This document shows, piece after piece, positions 1 to 10,918 of a stretch of DNA of 64,000 nt. A program made the position numbers and the translations under genes. The notes under the pieces are model-generated. The model did not search any database, was not told where the DNA came from, and saw only the letters and a list, made by a program, of their open reading frames with translations. Within the stretch, counting starts at the first letter, position 1. Each line of letters begins with the position of its first letter. Location of the stretch: positions 115,575 through 179,574 of the forward strand of contig JAHLKD010000108.1 of assembly GCA_025526935.1 (NCBI GenBank), given 5' to 3'. The stretch is from Cladochytrium replicatum (Eukaryota > Chytridiomycota > Chytridiomycetes > Cladochytriales > Cladochytriaceae).

Positions 1-1347
1 ATTTGCTTTCATGTTCTTCAACTCGCGGTCGTCTATAAAGCCGAGTATGAGCACAGTTATCGTCATATACGGCCATCAAAACCGTACACTCCAATATTCC
101 AACCACATTCATAAATACTTCGTCTTTGAATATGATGTCATATATCTGCGGATCATTGAGGAATACTACGATAGCAACTTCAGCACTTCGGATCCAATAG
201 CTTTGCAAAATGGAAACTCACTGATCGATCTCATGATGCTCGAGAGGGCATGCAAATCATCCACACTTTCGAGATCTTCGCACATTTCCAGCAATCCAGT
301 TAGCTTATCGATGTAACTCTCCTGAATCACGATCTGCGCGATTTGGGCGCGTCCAGCTGCGCTCCTCACACCAACTGTAATTAGCCCCTCGATCTCGGAG
401 AGGCGTGACATTTCGAGTGGTGGAAGGGAAAGCGGACCGGCGATAGGTGCGTCATCGAGATCGTCTGCAGAAAAATGAGAATACATAATGGAATTAAGAG
501 TAAAATGCGCACCATCTGTTGAGTGGGGTAGCTGGTCAATGTCTGCATGGTTATGGTTAGATATTGTTTGATACAGAAATTCCGAACAACCTCCCCCAGA
601 AGAAACCTGCAGGCGCTTTCTAACGTCCACAATTTGGTCCCTTCATGCAAACCGAACGGATTTAGCCACGAAAATCAGGCGAATGCCTGAATCCACGCAC
701 CATATTTCTGTGCAGCACTCTGCTTCCTGGAACGAAAGAGCAAGGTCCGTTTGGGTAACTTCCGTCCACACAATCAACGTCTCTGTGTTGGTAAATCTGT
801 CAGCGATCCAAATTCAACCCACTGATTCACATGTCGTCATGCAATAAATTTGGGAAATTCTCCCAATTTTTTTTCTCACTTCTTTCTGCCAATTTCACTC
901 TCAGCACACCTTGTTGTCGTTGATAAACGTCTTCCTTTCTGATTTTGGAGTTTAAAATGACGGAGCCATCATCTTCGCTTCGTACCACAAGGCAGTACGC
1001 GTCTTTCGGCTACAGAAGGGAAAATCCGGGAGCAGGTGAGTACGGTTTAGCTCCTCGGCAACTGTGTGTGCTTCCCAAATGAAAATGTGGTACGGCACAG
1101 GTGTTGGTACCTGAACGTAGATGCACTGGACCTGACCGGTCCCCTTATCTGCCCACGAGCCCTCATCGTTCAATTCGTAGACCTTAACGCGATTTCTCGC
1201 AGGGGCCGAGTCATCATCCGATGAGCTAGAGGAAGAGGACGGGGAGTCGGCCGACGGTTCCGCAGTAGAGGATTGAATTGACGTTGCAGGTGGAGAGGAA
1301 GGGGCGGGAGCGGCTGGCTTAGCAGCGAGCAGCGAAGGATCGGCCAT
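1..1347 (-). CDS. PSY2: PP4 phosphatase regulatory subunit 3 (PSY2/SMEK), 3' part outside window
   Basis: Regulatory subunit that targets protein phosphatase 4 to substrates in DNA-damage recovery and related signalling. The ATG at 1345-1347 opens a Pro/Ser/Ala-rich leader, then the EVH1/PH-like domain split by introns: VKVYELNDEGSWADKGTG (exon 1, 1347-1111), LVVRSEDDGSVILNSK ending YQRQQ (exon 2, 1009-910), ETLIVWTEV...ALSFQEAE (exon 3, 782-701), then DQIVDVRKRLQ (640-607). The frame joins cleanly at each GT-AG site. Further exons give LPPLEMSRLSEIEGL and the SMEK repeat region ESYIDKLTGLLEMCEDLESV; the last visible exon reads DEVFMNVVGILE. All match the SMEK/PSY2 order. The gene leaves the window at position 1, so the armadillo repeats and C-terminus are unseen. 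Confidence 0.88.
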
Positions 1348-2638
1348 CGGGACAAAATGAGGGATGTGAAGAGGAGCTTGGGATGGGTAACAGACTTCGC
1401 CACAGGAAAATGCCCAACCAGGTCTGATTTTAGAGAACATTGAAAATTGCAAAACTAATTAAACGGTGGCATTTATCATCAGTGGATACGTCTGTTCTCT
1501 CCCATCAAGTGATTCACAGCGCGGTTCTAGGTAGTGGGGAAAAATTACTTGGCTACAAATAAAGTCACCCAAATATGGCAATATGCTCAAATATGATTGT
1601 TAAACTTGCATGATCATAACCCACGACGACTTGATTCACACATATATTCAGTCATGGATAGATCAGCTCGAACCACAGTGCAATACATACGCGATAATGA
1701 ACCAGAAAACCAAAACTCCCAACCCCGAAAGACACCGACGAGAAATCCGGACACCGTTAGCCAGGATCCCAAGAAAAAACATCTTTGTTCATTTGCTCAC
1801 CACACTTTTTCAAAAATCAAACGTAAGACTAAGAAGACTTAGCATATACCATTGCTGATAGTAACAAAGGCGGTTGACTGGTGGTGCGTGTTGGAAAAAG
1901 GGATCTCGATTATGGGGGATTTTTGCACAAAAAGTAGACACATAAAGAATGCAAAAACACACCATATCGATGGGGTCTCAACACACCAATTCCGGTAAGC
2001 CCAGAGCCCCTCAGCGCTCACGATACTGTCAATGTTCTTTCGAGCTAGAAGTTATTGAATTTTGCATGTCGTTCTTTCGGATTCCCCTCATCACTTACTT
2101 TATATACATTCAATCTTAATTTTAGCCCAACGATGTTCGCTAATGGAACATGCACATCAGAACGGTGCAACAACTATCTAATGATTCGAAGCATTAGCGC
2201 AGTTTGCATTGTGTAATTAGAACTTATGAAACCGTGCCCACCCACAAAAATTTCTGCTTGCTCTCTCGGAGATTTGGCCATGTTTTCCGAGCTCCCGTCG
2301 GATCTGAGCAGTGCTGCTGAGCCATCTCCCACGTGACAGCAAAATCTTTCTCGGTGGGGGTGATGGTAGGGCTAACTGGAATGTCGCTCCCATCACAGCG
2401 ACCATCCGGGGCTGCGACTTGCCGGTGTCTTGCGCCCTGAGTGATGATCCCAGGCACAGGGCAGCGCTCCCTTCTGATCTGCGAATTTTCTGTCCCGAAA
2501 AGGCAACCCCCCAGTGGCCCTCTTTGTGTGCCACCTTCCCAATATTTCCTAATTTGGGTACGTGTCCGTTCTTTTGTTCCATTTAACTCCCCAATTCCCT
2601 CCTTTGTCCCCGTCCCAAAATCCCTTTTCCCACACAAA
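1348..2638. other. intergenic region, no gene recognised
   Basis: About 1.3 kb between the divergent PSY2 and MFS permease genes. Open frames here are short and match no family I know. The last 60 bases before 2639 are rich in C and T, as is common upstream of well-expressed fungal genes, and probably form the permease leader. Confidence 0.5.
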
Positions 2639-4512
2639 ATGACCGCTACCACTGACGCTGCTCCCACCTCTCCCGCCGTCGCTACTGACGAAAAGGTCAC
2701 CGTGCCTGCGGAGACTCCTGCCGCTACCACAGAGGAGAAGGTCGTCTCCACCGATGAGAAGAAGAAGGCCGAGTCTGTAGTCGATGTGGACATAGTTGAG
2801 GAGAAGACGCCGTTTGTGATCAACGAGGCTGATGAACGAGAGATTGTTGGGTAGGCTCATTAATGACAAAAAATAAGTTTCCCTTAGGGTTAAGTCAATA
2901 ATTCTCCTGCAGCAAAATGGACCGTAACATTATCCCATGGCTCACCGTTATGTACTTCCTGAGTTACCTTGATCGAGTGAACATTGGTAACGCCCGTGTT
3001 CTGAAGTGTAAGTGTTCAATCTCCAAAGTGTTGCGTCACAGCGATTAATGATTCTTTTAACAGCGAACAGTGCTGGTGTTGGTGAGATGGAAGCCACCCT
3101 TGGTCTCACTGGAGACCAATACAACTGGTGCGTCTCTATTTTCTTCATCGGATACTGTGTCTTCGAGGTTCCCAGCAACTTACTGCTCAAGCGCTTGCGT
3201 CCATCCCGCTGGGTAAGTGCGAAAGGGGATTTTAGAGTTTCCATTCCGGTCTAATCATTATTATGAAGCTTTCTCGAATCATGGTGACTTGGGGTATTCT
3301 TGCCACCTGCATGGCTGCCGTTAACAGCTACGGTATGTGGACAAAGAGAACATCAACATGCATTCTTCTCATACGTGACAATCCGCAGGGTCCTTATTGG
3401 CTGTTCGATTGCTGCTCGGTATCGCCGAGGCCGGTCTCTTCCCTGGTGCTCTCTTCTACTTGTCCTTCTGGTACCGCAAGCACGAATACGCTCGCCGCAT
3501 GTCATGGTTTTACTCTGCCGCATCCGGAGCTGGTGCTTTCGCCGCCTTGCTCGCCACCGGAATCTCGTACATGGACGGTGCCGGTGGTGTTTCTGGCTGG
3601 CGCTGGGTCTTCATCCTCGAAGGTCTCCCTCCCGTCGTCATCGGTGTCTTCGTATGGTTCTTCCTCCCCGACTTCCCGTCGAACGCTAAGTTCCTTTCGG
3701 AGAAAGAGCGGAAGATTGCCGTTGAGCGTCTGAAGGCAGAGGGTACCGATGCCGACGAGATTGAATTCAGCAAGACCCAGTTCATCGGTGCCGTGACCGA
3801 CATCAAGGTTTGGCTCTGGATGTTCAACTACCTCTCCATGGTCGTTCCCGTGTACTCCATCTCGTTCTTCTTGCCCACCATCAACCGAGGTCTCGGCTTC
3901 GTCGCCATCCAGGCTCAGGCCATGTCTGCCCCTCCGTTCATTGCTGCATGCATTGCCTCCATCGTTGTCGGTTACACTTCCGACAAGTTCCGCGACCGCT
4001 CGCTCCACCTTATCGGCGGTCTCATTTTCGCGTCGATTTCCTTCTGGTGCCTCGCTTTCGTGAGGAACAACGCCGCCAACTACTTCTTGACAATCATGGC
4101 CACCATGTCGCTCTACGGATCTATCCCCGCTATCTTGTCGTGGGTTTCCAACAACTCTCAGGGATCGACATACGGTGCCACTGCCATGGCCATGGTTGTT
4201 GCCTTTGGTAACATTGGAGGAGTTGTTGGTGGCCAAGTTTACCGCACCAGTAAGTGAAATAATTGTGGCTCGTAATGTCTGGGCGTGTCAATGGCGTACT
4301 TTTTCTATTCATCGAGTAGTGTTGCACATTTATTCCTAGTGCTCATTTTCAAATTTTCTCACTCGTTTATTCTTTTATTAGCCGACGCACCGAACTACCA
4401 GATGGGCCACACGATCAATGCCGCCCTCCTTATCGCATCCGCAGGGTTCGCCATCGCACAGCGACTCGTCATCCAACACCAGCGTAAATCCAACCCCAGC
4501 CTGGTCCTTTAA
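2639..4512 (+). CDS. MFS permease, anion:cation symporter type (allantoate/tartrate-like)
   Basis: Plasma-membrane secondary transporter of the major facilitator superfamily, probably moving an organic anion or similar nutrient; the substrate cannot be read from sequence. Six exons join in frame: 2639-2850, 2913-3007, 3064-3212, 3269-3332, 3389-4249 and 4382-4512, all GT-AG. The first about 70 residues are a Thr/Glu/Lys-rich cytoplasmic tail. Membrane segments start with WLTVMYFLSYLDRVNIGNAR, the hallmark of the Dal5/ACS family, followed by GLTGDQYNWCVSIFFIGY and the WRWVFILEGLPPVVIGV segment after the sixth helix. The C-terminal half (FNYLSMVVPVYSISFFLPTI, ILSWVSNNSQG) is complete. No break is visible. 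It is the only intact transporter here; the remnant at 5560 belongs to another MFS family. Confidence 0.85.
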
Positions 4513-5559
4513 GCGTCCAAGCTGTTTTCCGCAATCCCCGAAATCCCTTTAACTCCGCTCCACAAGTCGATTTTTTTGCTAGCCGAATACCTTTTTTTGG
4601 AAATCCATTCCGCGGGGGACGAAGCTATAGAGTAGCATTTTCGTTTATTGTCCATCCTGGCACGTGCGAAAGTGACAATGTTGGTGTATGCTTGTTTAAA
4701 GCAAACGGTCATCGTTGGTGGCACTTTCGGAAAGAGGTTTCATTTTGTTGTCACGTTTTGTTTCGCCTCACATTTTTATCTTCTTCGCATTCTTCAGATC
4801 TGCAGCAGCTCAATCTCAGCCTCTCCCAAATATATTACCGTTGTCGTTGTACTGTTTGGGACCACGAAGACGAAGGGATACAACAATGAGGGTTCAGGTG
4901 TGAATTCAGCGAAACGGGCTCTTTTCTTCACGTCCTTTTTCAGTCCTTTTTCCTTATCGTCTCTATTGCGTTAGTTCCCCGCCACGATCTCATTACTTCT
5001 TCCTTTTACACTATTGCAAATTAACAACTCTCGTTACTTCACTCCAAAAACAGACTGGATACCTTTTTCTATTGGTACTTTTTGGGGTGTTGTGACACCA
5101 CCCTCTCCTTTTTGGGCCTCCTTTGAGCAGTTGGAAACTATTGTTCGTTGTTTGCATTTTGGGTTTCAACACCCAATGTTTTTGATCTTCTTTCATGGTT
5201 CTATGGCATGTAACGGCATTGTTTTTCCTTCTCCAAACGGAGAAACGAAAAGGCAGTAAATACGATCCTCTTAATTAGTGTAAAAAGAGTGGCACAATTA
5301 CCTCTTTGAGTTCAACAAATAATAGGCCCGCTAAAAAAGGAGTTTCACAGGTTTGCCTTGGGGTATGGGAAACAAGCAACCATGCACAACGTGGCCGAAG
5401 CAATTGCCGCAGCAATTATGATTTCATGGAGCTTCATAATATGGCCACTATCTGATGTTCTGCATCATGGCTACAAATGCGGAGCGCCAAACATCTGAAC
5501 AATCCCAAGCTGAGCTTTCTTAACTCATCTTTCTGTATAACGGATAAGATGAGGTGATC
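4513..5559. other. intergenic region downstream of the permease
   Basis: About 1 kb of T-rich sequence with short open frames only. Nothing here is recognisable as coding, apart from a weak membrane-like stretch near 5385-5475 (MISWSFIIWPLSDVLHHG) that may be the eroded start of the MFS remnant that follows. Confidence 0.4.
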
Positions 5560-6150
5560 TTTCCCTGGTAAATTTTCCGAACACATCTCTGTTGATAGTC
5601 TTCTGCTGGTTGTTTGTCCTGGCCGCCCTCGATCAAATCGTTTCGTCGGCACAATTACGGTGTTGGCTTTCACCTGCGACTTTACCAGATTATCTTCCTT
5701 GTTACACTGCCTTTACAGGAAATAATAATAATAATAATAATAATATAATATAATATAATCATTTCGGTTACATGGAGATGGACATTCTATATTAACCTGC
5801 CGATTGCTTGTGTTCTCGTCTTCTTGATGCTAACGTCTGCGAGTGAGAACCAATCCTTCGCTGCGAGGATACGAAGCATCGATTATCTGGGTGTCTTATT
5901 AAAACATCTTGCTTTATCATAGTTGCCAGCTTATTGCTTCCCTGCAGCTGGGTGGTACAAGTTGGTTCTGGGATACTCCTCAAACCATTGCGTTTTTTGT
6001 CGAATTCATTGCACTTCTCGCTGCGCTTCTGTGGATTGAAGGCAAATATGTAAAAGGAGCCAATCGTTCCGTTGTCAATTTTCCCCAGTGCGTCCGTATG
6101 CGCTTCCCTCATCATGCCAATCTTCACTGTGTGCAGCACTCTTAGCAACC
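5560..6150 (+). pseudogene. decayed DHA2-type MFS drug transporter
   Basis: Three pieces of a 14-helix multidrug transporter appear in the right order but different frames. Near 5605-5640 LAALDQIV matches the first-helix motif LDxTIV. At about 5762-5920 TWRWTFYINLPIACVLVFLML is the classic WRW-FYINLP signature after helix 5, followed by RIRSIDYLGVLLK and a TAG stop. At about 5935-6060 LQLGGTSWFWDTPQTIAFF then LLAALLWIEGKYV match the next helices. The region between the first two pieces (helices 2-4) is missing and an AAT microsatellite lies there. Stops and frame changes rule out a working transporter. The pieces are seen directly; the single ancestral gene is inferred. Confidence 0.7.
5719..5759. 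repeat. AAT/ATAAT microsatellite
   Basis: Run of AAT units grading into TATAA units, about 40 bp. It sits at the point where helices 2-4 of the decayed MFS gene are missing. Confidence 0.9.
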
Positions 6151-6396
6151 CAACTACTGCATTCCGTGAGTTGGTGATTAAGAGAGTTTTTTCAAGTTGC
6201 TCAACCATCTGCTGGCAGTCTTTAATTTCAAGTCATTCAGAAGGATAGTGCTACCGTGTCAGGTCCGGAGACAGTCTCAGGTTATAGAGGTTGTACTTTT
6301 CAAAATCGGAGCGACTCTTGAATCAGACTCGCTACTTGCCGCAAATTTATCCCGCAAATTCATGTCTCATTCAGATCTTAGTTTATTTAATCTGAA

Positions 6397-7995
6397 TCAA
6401 GAAGTTGTGCCCTCGATCTCGTCCAGAACCATCCGAATCACTTTCGGATCCAATGGTATATACAGTAGGTCGCCTTTGTTTTCGGATCGCTTTGTGCTCA
6501 CCAAGTGATGATCCGTGAACTCTGTAAGGGTAGTCTTGAACGTAACCTTATTGCTGATAATGTAGCGTTCACAGCACTTCTCATACAAATCCTCTCGACC
6601 CATCCCAAAATCCACTTCGTCATCGTCGTGTTGCCTTTTTTGGCCAGAAGCACCGTCTTCGTCGACTTCCACTTCACTTTCGTCATCTTCTGAAGCACTT
6701 TCGTCGCTTGAGTCGTCATTACTATCCGATGGATCCCCAGAACGTCGAGCTCTCCTCAACTGCCGCACTTTTTTCGATCCTCGGGGGGTTCGTCCGTTTC
6801 TCCCAGCTGTTTTTGTGTCAAACGAAGGTGTCTGTTCAAGCTGCGTGTTTGCAAGCAATATGAACAGTTTTCGGGCTTGTTCGGTAACACTCCAAAGCAC
6901 ATGCAATGCCCCGCTCTTGCCACGTACATTCGCCCCGTTTTCGTTGGCTCCTTCATCTGCACCGACGAGCATTGGATGCTTGAACACGGCGAACTCGTCA
7001 GTATACGGTTCCAGCGTCGTCGCATCGTGCCAAGCAAAGTGAAATCGCCACGAAACTTCAGAGTCCCACAACATAGGTGCATGGATGTGATCGATAGAGG
7101 CGACAAATCGCACCGCGGGTATGGATGCCAGTTTGGAAAGTAGTTCTTGGGCTTTCGAGTTGCGAAGGCTTGGACCGTCGAGGTTGTGGACCACAATATA
7201 CACGTGAGAAAAGAGCCTTTTAGGTTCTTCGAAGTAGCCTCTGATAGCCTTGATCTGTCGAGCCGGCTGTCCCATCATTGTTTCCTTCTGGCCGACGATA
7301 TCACGAAGAATCGATGATAATACTTCGCGGACATGTTCTCCCTGCAAAAATCCATTTATGACAATGACCGGTCCATCGTCCTTCAAACATGACTGCACGA
7401 ACTGATTGATCAGCTTTCGCTTTGATCCGCATCCGTAGAAGAGAAGATTGAATCCCTTTGAGAGTTCGAAGAACCACTGAGAGAACCCAAATTGAATGTA
7501 TCGATTCCATAATGAATTTCTTCTGCTTGCGTGAGTGCCGTCAATTCCGCCAGACATCTTTGGCCTCAAATCCAAGAATCGCCTGAACTCTAGGGGTTGG
7601 AGCTTGGCTAATGTATTGTTCGAAGTAGAACCGCCCTTGCGTCCTTTCGATCCTCGTGCAAACTGCTCGAAATAACCTTCATACGGAGTCCGCACAAACT
7701 CCGTCGACATTTCTTCGTCAATCGGTTCGTCGATAACCACTTTTTGAACAACAAATTCTTCGACTCTTCTTTTCTCACCGATTCGTCTGCTTTCTGCGAT
7801 TTCTGGCGAATTACGGTTAATGTCATTTCGCTTCGTGGTGGTCCTTGTTCGCTTTGCTCTTGCAGTTTCTATTTGAATATCCCCATTATCATCCTCCTCG
7901 CCAGCGTTCTTTTTCCTTAGCCGTGCTGATGTGCGCACCCGGTCTTCTCCCCCTTCCTCGTTCTCCTTGTCGTTTCGGCTGTCGGGTGTCTTCAT
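6397..7995 (-). CDS. ORC2: origin recognition complex subunit 2
   Basis: Subunit of the hexameric ORC that marks replication origins and loads MCM with Cdc6 and Cdt1 in the nucleus. Single exon, 532 residues, near the animal and yeast family length. Residues 1-110 are charged, with nuclear-localisation-like RAKRTRTTTKR. The AAA+-like core follows: YFEQFARGSKG..SNNTLAKL, WFFELSKGFNLLFYGCGSKR, VIVINGFLQG, VYIVVHNLDGPSLRN and FVASIDHIHAPMLWD. These are diagnostic ORC2 blocks. An acidic low-complexity linker (SDSNDDSSDESASEDDESEVEVDEDG) precedes a C-terminal winged helix ending near the stop. It is followed on the same strand by MAU2, another chromosome-cycle gene, but about 340 bp separate them. 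Confidence 0.93.
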   Translation of the reverse strand: MKTPDSRNDKENEEGGEDRVRTSARLRKKNAGEEDDNGDIQIETARAKRTRTTTKRNDINRNSPEIAESRRIGEKRRVEEFVVQKVVIDEPIDEEMSTEFVRTPYEGYFEQFARGSKGRKGGSTSNNTLAKLQPLEFRRFLDLRPKMSGGIDGTHASRRNSLWNRYIQFGFSQWFFELSKGFNLLFYGCGSKRKLINQFVQSCLKDDGPVIVINGFLQGEHVREVLSSILRDIVGQKETMMGQPARQIKAIRGYFEEPKRLFSHVYIVVHNLDGPSLRNSKAQELLSKLASIPAVRFVASIDHIHAPMLWDSEVSWRFHFAWHDATTLEPYTDEFAVFKHPMLVGADEGANENGANVRGKSGALHVLWSVTEQARKLFILLANTQLEQTPSFDTKTAGRNGRTPRGSKKVRQLRRARRSGDPSDSNDDSSDESASEDDESEVEVDEDGASGQKRQHDDDEVDFGMGREDLYEKCCERYIISNKVTFKTTLTEFTDHHLVSTKRSENKGDLLYIPLDPKVIRMVLDEIEGTTS

Positions 7996-8339
7996 TCAAA
8001 TGCTACCTTCCGAATCGAGACTAATTAAAGCGCAGATCATTCTCGCTGGCGAGCGAACATCATTTGAACGAAAATTCAAAACAAAATGTTTAGTTTCGGA
8101 TAGCATTTCGGTGTTGGAACTCCGCAAGATCGGTCCGGCCTCGCGATCTCCAACCTTTTTAAAGCAAAGAGTCACAATTGTGCAGTTTTCAGGAGACAAT
8201 AGCAGCAATTATTCTGGTATTAAGTATGTAAACATTCCAGGATCGAGCAGAATGATGAGTATGCGAAGTGTGTTGTTACCAGCCGACCCGCCACAACACA
8301 TTGAGGCAGATAGAATCTAAGCAATTTATGAATGTAGCT
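7996..8339. other. intergenic, MAU2 3' side and ORC2 promoter
   Basis: About 340 bp between ORC2 and the end of MAU2, both on the minus strand. No coding signal or clear motif was found. Confidence 0.4.
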
Positions 8340-10811
8340 CTAATAAATTGCTGCCGAGTATGCTGCCAACCCCTCCTTCCTTCGCGTGTCTGCCGCCCGC
8401 ATATGCTTTGCGGCAAGTCGATTGTATTCAGCTACCTTCGACGGAGTGATGATTGCAAGTTCCCGCGCACAGAGTGCAATCACATCGTAGGCACCCGAAG
8501 CTTTGGCAGAAGTTGAAGCTGTTGTGAACATCTTGGCTGCTTGCTCTGCACTGGTATCTTTGAACAAGTAGCCGAGACAGCAAAGGGCGATATAGCGCAG
8601 TTGATTTGCGTTCGTCACGTCACATGCCTTAAGTAGCTCAAGAAGCTGCAGCCTGGAATCTGGTCAGCAACTGGATTACCGAAAGGGGATAAGCAACTTA
8701 CTTTGCTTGGCGAATTTCTCCAGCGGCAAAGTACATGATAGATTGCATGCACAAGAAAGCTGCGTTCCTGAGTAACCTTCCGGGCTCATTTGTCCCAAGG
8801 CTTTTCTCAAGTTCTTGTAAAGCCAGAACCGAATTTTGGATCAAACTCTGTATGTCATCTGGTGACTGTATGCTGTTGTCAAGAATACTGCGAACAAAGC
8901 TGGTGATCGAGAGATGGATGCGAGCGAGTGCACGAAATTGTTCCTGATTTGAACGTTGGACTGACGGTGAAGACGATAATGAGAAAAGTGCAAGAGAAAC
9001 TTGGCGATACTGTGAAGAGATTGCTGCAGATGACGGTGACTGAGAAATAATCGATGTGTACAAGATGGAGGAAGTCTCCGGTCTACCCAATGCTTGGTGG
9101 AGCATTGCCCAGTTGAATGGTATTATCCCATGATATGAAGCCAGCACTGACTGATGAAGACCACAGAGTGCTGAAAGATCTTTTAATGACTGCGCACCAA
9201 ACAATCAATTGTAATTCAGCACAATGATTCGCCCCCACCTGAATCGCTGCTGGGAGTTCTGCTCGTGCGTAAGTTACTTCAAACAGTTGTTGAAGGCATA
9301 GTGCTTCCTGTCTTATCCACCAAGCGTGCAAAGGTTGCGGTAACCCAATTCTCCTTGGAGCTACAGAAAAGTAAGGAGTTTTGCCGGATGTCTTCGGAGA
9401 AAAGCACGTACGGTCTTTGTTCAATCGGGCTACTTGGAAATGTTTTAGCCAGCGTTCTCTGAGCGTATTTCAACACATACCTTTGATTTGAGAGAGTGAA
9501 GTTTGGAGAAGCTCCTTTGCGGTTTTGGGGTTTGATCCTTTCTCGCAAAGAGCACAGAGCATGGCTTCCATTGCATCCAAACCATCTTTTGACATTCCGA
9601 CCATCCGAAGTAGTGTGTTCGCATTATCGAGCTCCCTGGCTTCTGAAGCCTTTCGCATGCCTCCCACTTCTTCATCGAGTTTCACAATAATCGACTGATT
9701 ACGGTCAAGTTCAAGCTCCTTGTTGGAAAATAGTTGATTTTTTGCATCCCGGAAGGTTCCTAATAAAGCCGTTCCCTCCTTCACGTTTCCTGATCGAAGT
9801 TCCAACACCACCCGATACTGCAAAGTCAACATTCGGACAACTCGGCAAAACTCCATGTTTGGTGAATTATAATTCGACGTCTCCGAACATACAGTCTCGA
9901 GCTTTTCAGAGAAACGGTGGGCCATATCACATCTTCCTCCGACTATTGAGCACCTCAGACCTTCCAGACCGAATATAATCTAAGGAGACCGTTTAATAGA
10001 GATGGATTGCGCTCGGTGTTATAAAATCACCTGCAAAGTTTGGTTACCAAGTTTTACTGCCTCATCCAAAGACTTCAAAAGGATAGATAAACACGCAGAG
10101 ACATCGTCTTCGCGAATGCTCAACGCTGCCCTGTACAAAGTGAACTTGCGAAACCACGATATGTGGTTCGCGCTGAAGAAGACCGTTACACCCACATCAG
10201 TATCAACCACATGATGAACATACGCGAGCGATTCCGACGAGAGCTGCTTCAACAGTTTGGCAGCACCTTTGCTATCATTCTCCGCTACCATAAGCTGAGC
10301 TTGACGTAAAAAGATGCGATATCTCCAACTATTTGATTCCTGTGATGATACAATTGTTAAATCCATGGAGATCTGATTGCCCAAGAGATTACATTTTGAC
10401 ATAAAAGCAGCTGTACAATGGAAGTGAAATGTATCATATAAGTGATGTTCGAGGTATGATTCGACGAAGCTGTGATTTTTGTGCACTTACCGCTTTCGAC
10501 AAGGACATTTTTACCTGCGTAACGTTTGTTGTGTATTCAAGGAGCGCATCAGCCAGCGCGATACGCGCGCGGACTTCGATCGATTTCGGTAAGTTCGTGA
10601 CATTCTTCGCCTTCAGGACTGCCTCAAGACAGGCTACACCTGCTGTCACATATCGATTCACTTTTGATGAGGACGGCTCCGGTGGCTTGGCTGAAACCCC
10701 AGGACGTTCATCTATTTGAGAATCTGAGCGAGCATTCTTCAAGTAGTGAGCAGCAAGGTTCAGCAGCACTTCAACCGGCTGCACTCGGGCGTGTGGGAGT
10801 TGGGAGGACAT
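8340..10811 (-). CDS. MAU2: cohesin loading complex subunit MAU2/SCC4
   Basis: TPR-type partner of SCC2/NIPBL that loads cohesin onto chromatin. The suggested start is the ATG at 10811 (MSSQLPHARVQPVEVLLNLA); an upstream in-frame ATG at 10868 is possible. Exons read in order: VNRYVTAGVACLEAVLK, IEVRARIALADALLEYTTNV (first TPR-like helices), SWRYRIFLRQAQLMVAENDS, FRKFTLYRAALSIREDDV, CRVVRMLTLQYRVVLELRSG, then LLRNAAFLCMQSIMYFAAGE and LRYIALCCLGYLFKDTSAEQ near the end. The last two match the conserved MAU2 C-terminal blocks closely. Stop at 8340-8342. At least five introns interrupt it. The upstream neighbour on the same strand, the TBC/TLDc gene, ends about 110 bp away. Confidence 0.82.
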
Positions 10812-10918
10812 TCCCTGGAAAGGTGTGGGTAAGCCACAGCAGTCCCACATTCCCAAATCTGGTAACAACGCGAAATGGAAACGAAGTGTCTTTGGAATAT
10901 AGAAAAAGGAAAGATTCT

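Noticed and set aside
2217-2823. Minus-strand open frames upstream of and over the MFS permease start
   Set aside because: They overlap the permease first exon in antisense and show no family motif or splice logic.
3502-4236. 244-residue antisense frame within the permease
   Set aside because: Shadow of codon bias in the real plus-strand exon; composition is unlike a folded protein.
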